Assembly: GCA_002785995.1 (NCBI GenBank)
Contig: NHNV01000019.1
Coordinates: 1-64,000, forward strand
From: Mycosphaerelloides madeirae
Taxonomy: Eukaryota; Ascomycota; Dothideomycetes; Mycosphaerellales; Mycosphaerellaceae
Direction: 5' to 3'
Length of the DNA stretch: 64,000 nucleotides
Shown: positions 35,762 to 46,838 of the stretch, in pieces
Position numbering within the stretch: the first letter of the stretch is position 1
Layout of the letters: every line of letters begins with the position of its first letter
Notes under the pieces: generated by a model
Databases searched by the model: none
Seen by the model: only the letters and a program-made list of their open reading frames with translations
Told to the model about the DNA's origin: nothing
Position numbers and translations under genes: made by a program

Positions 35762-36306
35762 CTTCGTTGTATTCGAAAGTCGAAGGCAAAGCCACGTCTA
35801 CCACGAGCGAAGTTATTCATGGAGATTCATATCAAACCCATTACGTCTGCAATTTCATGCCAAGCTGATAGACATTCATCGTGTCTTGATAACACCAGAT
35901 TGCCAGTGTCGAAAGGCTAGCATATCCCCACTCATGATCGTCCAAGATTGTATCATATTGCCGTAGATGTTGTATTGGTGAGCCATTTATTTTCGCTTCA
36001 GTCATATTCGCACGAGCGCCCCTCAACGAACGCCTGGAGTGCCAAGATGGCCAAATGCTCCAGGGTGAACGGTCCAGAGATCAAGGGTGGGGAAGCTCTG
36101 GCGGACGGCCAAGTGGCAAACGAAGGAAAGATAAGCAGACGGTCAGCAGCCTGATAGCATGACTGTTTCACCACTGTACCGACGGGGAACGGAAACATAT
36201 CTCAGACGAAGCGACATCCATCACATGCAAGGAACGCCTTCGAAAGAATCTGCCAACATATAGACTCCCCATACAAAGCAGAAATTCAATTCAGGCCAGT
36301 GCAGTC
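35762..36306. promoter_or_regulatory. Divergent promoter of NCS1 permease 1 and thymine-7-hydroxylase-like gene
   Basis: The 545 bp between two head-to-head start codons contains no gene. It should carry the regulatory sites for both genes. A comparable spacer lies at 54841-55338 between the second pair. No shared motif could be established by eye. Confidence 0.5.
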
Positions 36307-37466
36307 ATGAAGCCAGCAGCGGTCACCACAGCAGTCTCGAAAGACAATCTGGACATCACACTCATTGATTTTTCTGCTTTTCTGTTCGGCGATGCTCCAA
36401 CCAAGAGGACCACAGCTCGAGCCATTTTATCTGGCTTCCAGAATGCTGGCTTCATCTATTTGAAGAACCATGGCATTTCTCAATCTGCGGTAGACAACAC
36501 TTTTGCTGAATCAGCCGAATTCTTCAAGAGGTCGAGAGAGGAGAAAGATAGCCTCGCTTGGACGACTCCAGAGGTACGTTGTTCTTGTCGTAAGAAGTAC
36601 AAATTTGCTAATCTTTCGTAGGCCAATCGCGGTTATTCCCAGCCCGGACGAGAGAAGGTCACAGACGTCCAAGGTGAGGATGTGGCCAAAGTAAGAGCCA
36701 CCGAGGGAGAAGATCTCAAGGAGTCATTGGAAATCGGGAAAGAAGACGAGCCAGGACTTCCGAACCAGTGGCCAACGGACGAACCTGGACAGCAGTTTCG
36801 AGAGGGAATGCTGACGTTCTTCGATCTGTGCAAAGAGTTGCATGTCAATGTTATGCGCTCGATTGCTGTTGGACTTGAAATTGACGAGTTCTGGTTCGAT
36901 CGGTACTGCGATGCGGGTGACAATACGCTCCGACTGTTACACTATCCTGAGGTTCGCGCGGATATCTTCAAGAAGAATCAGAACACTATGAGGGCGGGAG
37001 CACACACAGATTACGGTTCTGTTACATTCTTGTTCCAGGTAACGGGCTTTCGCAACTTGGCTGATGGATATGCTGACGGAAGACAGGACATGGCAGGCGG
37101 ACTCCAGGTTCTATCGCCGACGGGCACTTTTGTCGACGCGACTCCGATCGAGGGTACTGTTGTAATCAACGCCGGGGATCTTCTTGCGAGATGGAGCAAC
37201 GATACAATCAAAAGCACTCGACACCGCGTAGTCGAGCCTCCCACAAAGTCGGACCTTCATCCAGCGCGGTACAGCATACCTTACTTTTGCCATCCCAATC
37301 ATGACAGTCTGATAGATGCTATACCTGGTACCTGGAGTGAGACGAATCCGAAGAAGTATGAGCCGGTCAATTGGTAAGTCGGCCTTAGCATGTGCGAATT
37401 TGTACGATTGCTGACTTCTACGTCAGTGGGGAGCACCTCGTGCAGCGACTGAGAGTAACGTATTGA
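36307..37466 (+). CDS. Thymine-7-hydroxylase-like 2-oxoglutarate/Fe(II) dioxygenase
   Basis: Model: join(36307..36573, 36622..37038, 37087..37373, 37427..37466), 336 aa. Introns are 48, 48, 48+5 nt. The second has no stop and reads through, but removing it restores FLFQDMAGGLQV. The last 40 nt exon supplies the family C-terminus (HLVQRLRVTY). The fold is the isopenicillin-N-synthase/DIOX type: N-terminal AGFIYLKNHG, iron ligands His217 and Asp219 (GAHTDYGS) and His274 (STRHRV), 2OG-binding Arg289 (HPARYSIPYF). Segments such as WTTPEANRGYSQPGREKV and DLLARWSNDTIKST closely recall Neurospora thymine dioxygenase, whose length (about 333 aa) also fits. That enzyme oxidises thymine stepwise to uracil-5-carboxylate in pyrimidine salvage. 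The substrate assignment is from recalled family sequence. Confidence 0.85.
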
Positions 37467-37938
37467 GCACGTGAGCACTAAAGGCTGGGCATTGTGTGCG
37501 TACCTGTAGGATAGACAGTACTCAACCCCTCTTCTCTGACAGCTCCTTTGAGTGTTGGACTCGCCTTCAGGACTACGGACACGGCTCTTCGTTCTATTAT
37601 TCTTGTCCTAGTCGCCCGTGTCTAAGCTTAGCCCCGAGGTCTTCGGGATTGTCGTAGATCTATTCCCGCCGAGTCCATTGCTGGTGCCTTTTACAGGCAC
37701 ACAGAGTCCACTCGAATGAAGAACAGGGAGGACCTCTCGGTGATGTAGTGACCAGTGGTGATGGAGGAAGATGGAGGAAGAATAGGCGACGATGACTCGG
37801 TCCCCAGCACGCAGTTTGATGGGTATTCATGCAGCGCCTTCAATATTGACCAAACCCAAAATCTCGACAATTCCGCTCGAACGCCTTTGCAACGCTTCCA
37901 CTTCCCTCCAACACCATTACCCGACGACGCTCCTCCTC
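37467..37938. other. Spacer between dioxygenase and LITAF gene (convergent)
   Basis: 472 bp of 3' flanks for genes on both strands. No gene or repeat is recognised. Confidence 0.4.
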
Positions 37939-38486
37939 CTAATACTTAGATGGCACAGCATTCCTACTCGGCGGCATTCCACCTTGGGGCATCGCCACGA
38001 CCTGAGTGGTGCCATCATATGGCCGATGGGTGAGCCTTGCGTTGCACTCGCTGCAGTAATGGTCCACGTCTTGCATGGCGCCCATACAACACGGCAGACA
38101 CGCCAAGCAGATGCAGAAGAGGCCGATGATCACGCCCGTGATATAGGTCATCGTGGAGTTGTCCTGAACGACCTTCGTTCGCGTCACTTTCTTGCAGTAC
38201 GGGCAGTCGATGTCGGCTGGCAGATCGCCCAAGCTCTCCAGCGGAATCACCATTCTTTGCTTCGTCACGGCTGCGGATGCTGCGGTGCCATTCTGGTGAA
38301 GGCTACGGATACGTGTCAGCTTTTTGCAAGGGCAGACGGCGATGCAATTTCGACTTACATTGCGCTCTTGTCCGGGAGGGGTTCCGCTTGCTCAACTGGT
38401 GCTGCCAAAATTTCTTCGGGCTGTTGTCCTGCTGGTGCGTATGCTGGTGGAGGCGCAGCCACGTACGGTTCGCCGGCAGAGACCAT
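37939..38486 (-). CDS. LITAF-domain membrane-associated zinc protein
   Basis: Model: complement(join(37939..38302, 38359..38486)), 163 aa. The 56 nt intron has a CTGAC branch. A Pro/Ala-rich N-terminus (APPPAYAPAGQQPEE) precedes the LITAF domain. That domain is CPYCKKVTRTKV, then a hydrophobic Cys-rich segment that dips into the membrane (YITGVIIGLFCICLACLPCC), then HYCSECNARLTHRPYDG. The two CxxC knuckles flanking a membrane-embedded helix define the family, which localises to endosomal and lysosomal membranes and binds WW-domain proteins through PPxY-like motifs (PPAY here). It shows no functional link to its oxidative neighbours. Confidence 0.88.
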
Positions 38487-40104
38487 TTCTGCGAGTGAGA
38501 TGTATGGATTGCGTGCGAAAAGAGCGACACGTAACGACAGCACCGAACGAAAGAATTGCGAGAATGTGGCTGGGATCAACTTCAGAAACCGCCCACGGGG
38601 CTTACAGTCTCTACTTAACCATCTACCGTCTTCGTAAACGCGAGGGCACAGCACGGCTGAATCCTCAGCCAAGCATTCCAAGACACAAAACTGGCCAAAA
38701 AGCACAGTGTTAGCTTCGTTGTACGAGGTGATCTTTGAGGCTGAAGGACAGATCGTCTGGGACGGCGCCCTATCTAGCCCAGAACGCCTCGTTTCAGGGG
38801 GCACGTGCCGCGGTTGAGGCGTTGCTCGTCCAATTGTTCCGACTGGGATCAGCGCTGAATGTGGCTATGTTTGCTGGATTGGCGAGAATTGCAAGAACTG
38901 GAAGTGCTCATCTGTACCTCTTCTGACATCATCAGCTGGTTTATTCAGCTGAAGGCTAAGAGATTTGTCTCATTCTTGAAAATCCGAAGCTGGCCTAACT
39001 GGATAATATCACTTAGTGCCCTGGATTTCTGGTTGCTGTCTTCGAATGTATCCTGGATTGGGTCTGTACAGCGGATAACACGCCATCGAGAGAGAAGTTT
39101 GGCAGTGAAAGGATGCAGACGCACCATCGCATCAATGAATTTCAGAAAGACTCCAGTCGAGCCATGGTATCAATTACAGTTTGGTGATGCGGCTCATCAA
39201 AGCAGCTTATGGAGGAGTCTGCTGTTTCGGATTACACGCACCAAGTCCAATCTCCCGGCGTTCCCTCAAGTGTAACCAAATTGGAGCCCTGCGGAGCGGC
39301 TAGTAGGGCTGAAGCGTGAATTCTGTCTGCTGCTCGGCCGTCGAAATCAATCGCCCTTCGCAGAATCCCCAGACATCCAGTAGGTTTGGCTAATGTGTTG
39401 TGAAGTTTTCGAGTCCGATCCGGGTCCTGGTGACGAGGTCTAGGTCTTGTTCCATGATCAAAAGACAAAGTGTCCCACCCTTGAAGCTTCCCTGTCCGCG
39501 CTGGATTGAGACACGAAAAATATAGGTGAAGACATTTGAAAAGAACCAAGATGCAGTTGAAGCAAGAGTTCTACCGTGATGGACGACCCGGAAGGTCGCC
39601 TTCCCGATATCCGAGCCCGTCCACCTCGGAAGCTTGGATGGTCCGAATCAACATCAGTCAGGAGCTAGCATTTCAAGTTGACGCCCACATATGATCCATT
39701 GACTAATGTAGTGCACAAGCTACTGCTTCAATGCGAATTGGATGCGAGCGATGACTGTTCTGATTCGTTCCTTGTTTGGCAGCGAAGCACTTCCACGAGA
39801 ACACCACTGACAGCGCCGATCCCCCGCCGTCACTTTGCCATGCACGTCGGCTATTGCAAGAGAATGGCGCTAAGTTTCTGCGACAGGTCTACTAGACATA
39901 CGGCATCGTATCGAAACGGCGACGGCAACGCCAGAATGAAGCATCCGAAAGGTGATTCAGTTACGTCGAGGCAGGCAGAACTAAGTACAATTGCAGGTTA
40001 GACCAGAGCCTCAGTATGCCGCCTTATGTATAAATCTCTGAGACCTTTCGCTCATTGATGTTAACCAAATCCAAAGGCTATCCTCACTTTCCAGCCCCTT
40101 CGCC
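38487..40104. other. Gene-poor 1.6 kb stretch
   Basis: Short open frames only. The longest, about 38859-39275 (+), has no motif, no supporting splice sites and atypical composition for a protein. The last part holds the P450 promoter. Confidence 0.4.
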
Positions 40105-41898
40105 ATGGCTGTCCTTAGCACTCCGAGTCACTCTAGCTTGGTCGCAAACCTGCAATGGACGCAATTGCTAATGATAGCTGCGAATATCCTCATAGCGCTG
40201 TGGCTGTTCCGCGTCATCTACGCACTCCTCTTGTCTCCGTTGAAGGACATCCCAGGTCCTTTCTTGGCAAGATTCACTCGACTATGGGAGCTTCGACAGA
40301 TGATCCGGGGAGACTCGCATGAGACATTCGTCAAGCTACACGAGAAGCACGGCAAATAATCACAAGCGATTTGTTTCTACACAATCTGACAAAGCACACA
40401 GGCCCCGTCGTCCGCATATCACCCAATCTGTACTCGTTTAACTCACTCGAGGATCAAAAGAAGATATATGCATTGAAATCAGATTTCATCAAGACGCCGT
40501 ACTACACCACATCTGGGCATCCTTACCGGACGAACTTGTTCGCTATGAGCGACGAGACCGCGCATGCGGACCGAAAGAAACGACTGGCGGGCTTGTACAG
40601 TATGAGCTCGATGATCAATTACGAAGAGGCCGTCGATCGAATGAATGCCGTTTGTCTGCGCAAATTCGAGGAATTCGCTCGACGAGGTCAGAAGGTCTTG
40701 ATTCCGGAGTTCATGCAATGCTATGCTTTTGATGTCATCGGAGAAATCACGGTGAGTGCTTCTTTCAGCAGCTACTGGACAACTAGGCTGACAATAACTT
40801 TCGGGTCGACCAAAACTTCGGCATGATGGAAGCCGAGGGCGACGTTGACGACATGATAAAACTGGTGCACTCCGGCATCATGTACCAATCCACGGTCGGC
40901 ATTACTCCCGAATGGCACAAGCCTATTTTTCACATCGCAAGCCTGCTCGGTATTCCAAACGCCGGAACGATTATTGAGAAGACCACCCGTGCCCGGCTCG
41001 AAGATCGTCGTGGCAACACGATCCAGAAGGCCAACCCGAAAGCAGAGCCTTTCATCACCAAATTACTGAAACTCGAGGCCGCTGGAAAAGTCGACTTGGG
41101 ACATATGATGGATGGTATTGGAGGTAATATCGCTGCGGGCTCGGATACAACTGCCATCACTCTGTCGGAGGCCCTGTACTACATCTACGGGAATCCGCAC
41201 ATCCTGGAGACCTTGAGAGAAGAAGTTGACTCGTTTGCGTTAGAGAGCAAGATCTCGGATCCAGTGAAGTTCGCTGAAGCACAGGGGATGCCGTATCTGC
41301 AGGCTGTGATTATGGAGACGCTCAGATTACATTCTGCGGTTGCGTACCTTCTCCCGAGGTAAGCTCAATTCATCCTTTGGGTTTAAGCGCGGTAGCTGAC
41401 ATGGAACAGAGTAGTGCCCAAAGGTGGTGTGGAGTTGGCCGGACGATTCTTCCCTGGAGGCGTAAGTCAGCCTGACCAGAACCCGATCAGCCAAGTCAAA
41501 GACTAACAACCAACCTGACCGCTGTCGGTGTCAGCGCATGGGTCCTCCACCTGAACAAAGATATCTACGGCAACGACGCTCGAGAATTCAAACCGGAACG
41601 TTTCTTGAAAACCTCCTCTGCTGGAAACAATGCCGCGCAACTTGGCAGCTCGTTCGCAGTGAGTCCCCTTGCAACAAAACCAACACATTCATCTCTGTTC
41701 TCTAATGTTTCGTAGTTCGGAGGCGGTACTCGCACCTGTATAGGCAAGAACATCTCTCTACTCGAGATGACAAAGGTTCTCCCGCAGATTGTAAGGAAGT
41801 TCGATTTGGTCATAGCAGACGATCAGCCTTGGGAACTGTTTACGAGTTGGTTTGTGTGGCAGAAGTATCATTGTTATGTTAAGCCACGGTATTTATGA
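40105..41898 (+). CDS. Cytochrome P450, pisatin-demethylase-like, with abnormal splice boundaries
   Basis: Coding blocks: 40105..40351, 40402..40751, about 40805..41358, 41410..41461, about 41518..41658, 41716..41898. Every block is open and in family order: N-terminal anchor, KDIPGPFLARFTRLWE, GPVVRISPNLYSFN, I-helix GGNIAAGSDTTAIT, ExxR in METLRLHS, FKPERFL, haem loop FGGGTRTCIGKNISLLEM. Three of the five introns lack a canonical end. Intron 1 starts GC (40352) instead of GT. Intron 2 would end CGG (40804), with the nearest true AG giving only 35 nt. Intron 4 would end CTG (41517), with the nearest in-frame AG giving 29 nt. Introns 3 and 5 are normal. Protein function, if spliced, would be oxidation of a plant or fungal metabolite in the ER; the substrate is unknown. 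It may be a recent splice-dead pseudogene. Confidence 0.75.
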
Positions 41899-41988
41899 GG
41901 CCGACAGAGGGGTTGGGGGAGGGGCTTGGTCTTCCGAAGACGACAGAATGTTCATGGAACGTCGTATGTTGTTTGAGAAGAGTTTGCA

Positions 41989-43143
41989 TCAACTCTCTGT
42001 ATTGTCGATCATTTTCAGGAGGCAGAAACAAGTCCTTTGGTGGTGAGGTGATGTTGCATCAACGGTCATGCTGAAGGAGAGGTGATTGTGAAGAATTTGC
42101 ATGATGTCCTCCTGAGGTGTAGAGATTGCTCCTCGACATCCGTCTGCACGGTCCCGGTAGACTCCATAGGTGTTACCGTTCTGTCTGGCGGTGATCTTTT
42201 CGATCTGACGAACGAGATTGGCTTTCAAAGCTGATGTAGCATCGTCGAATGCGAAGTCGGCATCGTCGTCGAAACAGAAGTCGGCATTATCCTCGGGCGT
42301 TTGTGCTGAAGCTGATGGGGTACCGTAGGTCGAATCGGTCATCAAGCCTGGCATGAGCCAGGAACCCTGATTGGGTCCTTCGGTAGATGCAGTGTTCAAG
42401 TACTGGAAGATTCCTCCTGGGAACGAGAAGTTATGAGCATCGTCTAGATGATTTTCGATGTAGAAGCTCTTCTGGGCCTCGTTATCTGCAATCGGGCGTA
42501 CGAGGTTGGCGTTGTTCGAGGACATTGAGTGGAGGAAAGAGAGATTTGCATCTTTAGACGTTTTGAGAGATGCGAAGAGAACGCCGTTGCCAGAGTCCAT
42601 GACCATCCCCGGCGTGAGAATGGTACCTCGGAAGGACTCCTCGATTGGTATAGTGTTCATGAACATGGCAAAAGCTTCAGGCGTGATCTGTTCCAAGTCC
42701 ATGATCGGCTCATTCCACGTTTTGGGATCCCAAACATTGAATCGCTTACTGGCCGAGCCCAACTCGCTGGTCATGATGTAACCGTCTGAAACACCAGCGA
42801 TCGAGACTTCTCCTTGAATCGAGGCTCTTGGGATAGGGACTCGCTTCGCCGCAGTCTTATTCTTCAGACTCTTCGCATCCCCACAACCTCGTTCCCTGCG
42901 GTGATGGGAGATGCAAATTAGAGCACATCCATGCTTGCCACAGAAGCATTGAACAGGGAGCAAGCCCTCCTTCATTTAGAACTTTTCTCTGGAGCTAATG
43001 TGGCTGTTCAGGCGCTGCTCGTCCCGCAAGCCGGCATCGCAGCCAGGGGTAGGGCATTTGAATCTGGCGCCAGCGAGCTCTTGTCGATCTTTGCAAGCCT
43101 GCTCTTTGCTGGGATTGCCATCTCCGACTCATTCGTTGTCATG
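41989..43143 (-). CDS. Hypothetical protein with one zinc-finger-like motif (tentative)
   Basis: An open frame from about 42895 to 41989 (minus) can be joined by an 87 nt intron (42896..42982, correct phase) to an upstream exon. That exon encodes FKCPTPGCDAGLRDEQRLNSH, the first three ligands of a C2H2 finger. The fourth ligand is not evident. The downstream part is acidic, with a DDDADFAFDD stretch near the C-terminal third, as in activation domains. No start codon was found; an acceptor-like ATGAG lies near 43143. It could be a small transcription regulator beside the P450 or a chance open frame. Confidence 0.3.
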
Positions 43144-44380
43144 GCAAGCTTAAGCGCAGCGCTGTCGGCTTGGCTGACAACCAAACGGTTGGCCCAATCC
43201 ATAGAATCTTGAGGAAACGCCTCATCGATGCTTCTATCCTCTTTCCTCAATTGCTACCTTTGTATGTAGTCGATCACAAAGTCCAGATTAACGCTATTCC
43301 AAGCAAATCTTGTGGTTAAAGCTTAGAATTTTCAAGAGTAGAGCCATAGACCTGGGAATTGAGTTCAGAGAAATCTTAGGCCGGGCTTTTTTACGCTGAG
43401 CTGGAGGCGGGCGAGTGGCAGACTCTTGCTGGTCCATGGTGAAGGTGACTTGTGCCTGTTCTTGGCTTGTAGTTTACACCTGCCGATTGTTTAAAGGACG
43501 GAAGTAAAGCAATATATTCAGCAGCCAAGAAGACGAACTGGCCATAAGGAGGTGTGAGAGTCGGGTCGGAGGATGTAGAAAGAAGAAATCATTTTATGGT
43601 GTAGATTCAGCGTCCTGGAGGTTACGGAGAGATGACATATAAAGTAGGGCAGAGAAAGGAGACGGTATGAAGAAACAAACTGACTGGTAGAGATGGGGGG
43701 AGCATAGTTGTATTGCCGTGAAAACAGCTTACATTGTCACTCCTCTGCAGCAAGTCTGATTGATCAGAGCTTGCAAGTCTCGCAATACTGGCACTTTGGA
43801 GACCATGGTTTGTTCGCAACAGCAAACTGAGATATTTCCGCAATGATACTCTCGCTTGACTCAGTGTCACCATCGACTGTTCACAAGCGGACAGCACATA
43901 CGTACCTATGGGCTGAGGAGATTGATGCCTCTGATGATTGCTGTTTCGTTTTGATCTAAAACGACTTGAGGGGACTTGGTACATGCCACCCTCCACGAAG
44001 TCCGGAGAATTCAATTCATACATGTCATTGTTATCATCTACTTGATTGCTAGTCTTCTGGCCGGCTACAGGGAATTCCTTGCCCTATGGCGCCTCCCTCT
44101 CACGGAGGCGACACGCCTGCAAGACTTAAAATCTATATCGTAGAGTTTCCAACTCACTTGATGCCGGCCGTCCTTTATTGGCTGTCTGATCCAAGAGAGA
44201 GGAGAGCTCTAGCCCGTGGGGTCCTGCGAAATCGTCTGTACTCGCGTTGTGGTGTCGTACCAGCGGTGATGCTAAGGAAGAGCTGGCTGTTGGAAGTGTG
44301 TGTGGTGTCTTTCATAATTGTAAACGCAGGTGGTGAAAGTGACTTCAGCAGAAGTCGATGGTTATTGGGGACACGATGCC
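43144..44380. other. Intergenic stretch without supported genes
   Basis: An open frame at 43622-44023 (minus) has splice-like signals (CCCATAGGTACGTATG near 43905) but no recognisable protein family. Nothing else is seen. Confidence 0.3.
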
Positions 44381-44725
44381 TCAGACGCTCAAAGGGCGTT
44401 CAGACCGTAGCACTGAGTGTCGCTTGAACCTTGTCAAGTCTGCGGGTCTACGCACGTTGACGCTGTCACTGGAAAGAATCCAGTCCTTTATCGTATCTCG
44501 AATGTAGTTGGCGTGGAGCAGACACTCGTGCTGAAAGTCGTAGCAGTAGCACTTGAATCCCAGATCTCGTAACATTCCGTCGTACCACCACTCAAGCTCA
44601 GCTTCCGTGATAATTGTGCTCAGCGAGTCCGTCATGGTGGCAGCGGTGTCTTTAGTCGGTGTGCTGCCCTCAGATACAAGGCTTTCTTCAAGACCGTTGG
44701 TGTTCCCGAATGTGGAAGGCACCAT
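44381..44725 (-). CDS. Hypothetical small protein (114 aa, tentative)
   Basis: It is a complete ATG-to-stop frame with a balanced amino-acid composition. The acidic start (GLEESLVSEGS) leads to a Trp- and Cys-containing middle (ELEWWYDGMLRDLGFKCYCYDFQHECLLHANYIRDTIKDW is continuous but unassigned, positions about 44460-44600). No family is recognised. It could be a small secreted-effector-like or regulatory protein without a signal peptide, or non-coding. Confidence 0.3.
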   Translation of the reverse strand: MVPSTFGNTNGLEESLVSEGSTPTKDTAATMTDSLSTIITEAELEWWYDGMLRDLGFKCYCYDFQHECLLHANYIRDTIKDWILSSDSVNVRRPADLTRFKRHSVLRSERPLSV

Positions 44726-45399
44726 TGAAGGTGTGGCTTGGCGTGTTAGTGCAGACGATGATGGGGTGCGGCTATTCTTGTATACTGACTACGGCTCGTA
44801 ATCTGACGCCGCATAGAACGCTTGTAAAAATATCTGCGCAGGGTCGGCGTTTGCGCGTCGCGACGCCGACACACCAAATTTTAGTGACAACACGTCTTCA
44901 TGTGCAAATAGTCAACCTCATTAGTTCTTGAAGCCGTAAAATCGCTGTATAGCCATTTCGAGGTGTTCTTATTGTTGTTCATGTGATGAACGTAGCCAAA
45001 GTGCGTATATAACAAGATGATTGTTATTGTTGTTCTGTATGTAATTGTCTGCAAGCACACCTGCAAGGGAAGAGCAGGTGTACGTCAGCATTGCAGCATT
45101 GTAGCAAAGCGGCAGTGGCAACCATATGAGTATTGCTCCTGACAGAAGGAGCATCCCCAAATCACAACATATACTCCAATCCGTGGTTCCAAGAGCAGTT
45201 AGGAGGACAAAGAGCGTGTCCGGAGGTAGCCGACGGCCTGTGTTCGAGCCTAGCATACTATAAACACCTCAATCTGGCGATACAGAACGATTTACGGCTT
45301 CAGATACCCTAATAGGCGAGGTATTTGATGTGGAAGACGTGCTAACTAGCGAATTATTAGGAAGGAAGTCGAAGCGGGAAATCCCGCACCCCGCGCAGG
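44726..45399. other. Spacer left of the pogo relic
   Basis: Mostly featureless. Near 45373-45396 a short GC-rich segment (AGCGGGAAATCCCGC, perfectly palindromic in its core) lies immediately outside the element. Confidence 0.35.
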
Positions 45400-45401
45400 T
45401 A

Positions 45402-46538
45402 ACGTAGATGATGGGTAAGCGGGACACCCCCAAAAGCGGGACACTAATTCCCGATCGCTGTCCATCTACCTCGTTCTCTTCGACAACGAAAACAATACTG
45501 CGCGATTTGAATGCGCTAACTAGAGAACGGACACGGAATACTATTAGTAAGTTTGAGACAGACTGTTTCAAGTCAATTCGCAATAGTGCCTATCCGTAGC
45601 GGGTCTCAAAGTCGACGGTCGGTTACTGTATGTTTAGATGCACTTCGGAGGCTACGAGTTATGATATGAACAAATGCTCTTAAGCGCTAGAGAGAAAACT
45701 CTCGTACGATGGCTCTTATGATTAACGAATGCTGGTTCCCTGCCTCGCCGGCGTTATGGATAGAGATGGCCGGAGGTCCGCTGGTCACAATTCTGCCTTG
45801 CAAAAACCCCGCCTGTTCCGCTCCCTATGCGACGACCTATAGGCAAACTTTGGCTTGGCCGTTTCTTAAATCGATATTCTGAGATCTAAGGAGTATGTAC
45901 ACAGCAAATCGAAGGCTTACGGCATAATGCACTCCAGCCTGATTATTGTTCTTGGAAAGATCGCCCTTAAGCCGACAGCGACCCCTTCTACCGGCAGTCC
46001 CTTCAGCCAATTGTCGACTCTCGACCTCTCGCTCCTTAAAAACTCTTCGTAGGATGGTAAGGAGTCACTATAAGCGAATTCGCTGCTTAATAGCGCTCTA
46101 CAGGCCATAGAAACTGTACCGTCGCTAGTAAAGAGTTATACCTCGCGGATGACCCGAGGTTTTGAAGCCACCCAAACCGAGCTTGTAACGTCTCGGAAAG
46201 AGCTCGCCGATATACAAGAGCTTCTTCGAACCGGGTAAGCTTGGGAACAGGGAAAGAGGTTTTCATTGAAAGGTCGTATTGTTTTAAGTACGTAGGAAGT
46301 GCTCGAAATCGCTCGGCAAGCAGAGGTGAGCGGTGCAAAGAAGAAGGGTTGTGAACGGCGACAGCAGCACTCACCGAGACCAAAGATGGATATATCGTAT
46401 AAGAGGACCTTACGAAGAATATGAGCTACTCATGTTCTGATCATATTTAAGCTGCGTAAGGAAAGACATAGTTTTGTAATGTCTTGGCGAAATTCGTGTC
46501 CTGCTTTTAGGGTTGTCCCGCTTACCCGTCATCTACGT
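45402..46538 (+). mobile_element. Decayed Fot1/pogo element with matching TIRs and TA target duplication
   Basis: The ends match as inverted repeats: ACGTAGATGATGGGTAAGC at 45402 and, on the other strand from 46538, ACGTAGATGACGGGTAAGC, continuing GGGACA. Both are flanked by TA (45400-45401, 46539-46540), the pogo target duplication. Inside, plus-strand sequence from about 45900 to 46330 resembles the C-terminal part of a Fot1-type transposase. It starts at the segment KIALKPTATPSTGSP, then LTLLKNSS-like and TSRKELADIQELLRTG, but is broken by TAG and TAA codons. These fall where Gln or Arg codons would be expected, as after RIP. At 1137 bp it is shorter than a full element, so it is internally deleted as well as mutated. 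It is a different subfamily from the element at 1-914. Confidence 0.85.
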
Positions 46539-46838
46539 TATTCTATCTTCATCGTGATCTTTGCCTGTATCTGTCGCCGTGTTCCATAGGTGCATCACAA
46601 CGACGACTTTGGGATGGTCGACCAGAACGACCAGGACACCAATGATACGATGGCGGACGGGTTGTCTTTTCCAGGAACAGACAGCAACGAGACGGCAGAG
46701 CGAGACGGCGGCACAGTGCTTCTTCATTTGTTCGAGAGCCATGTTGCAGACCCAAGCACAGCGGCAGACCTGACCCTCTCCGTCAACATCTCTCCTCTCC
46801 ACCCCTCCCCCCTCCCCATCCTCCCTTTCCCTCTCCCC

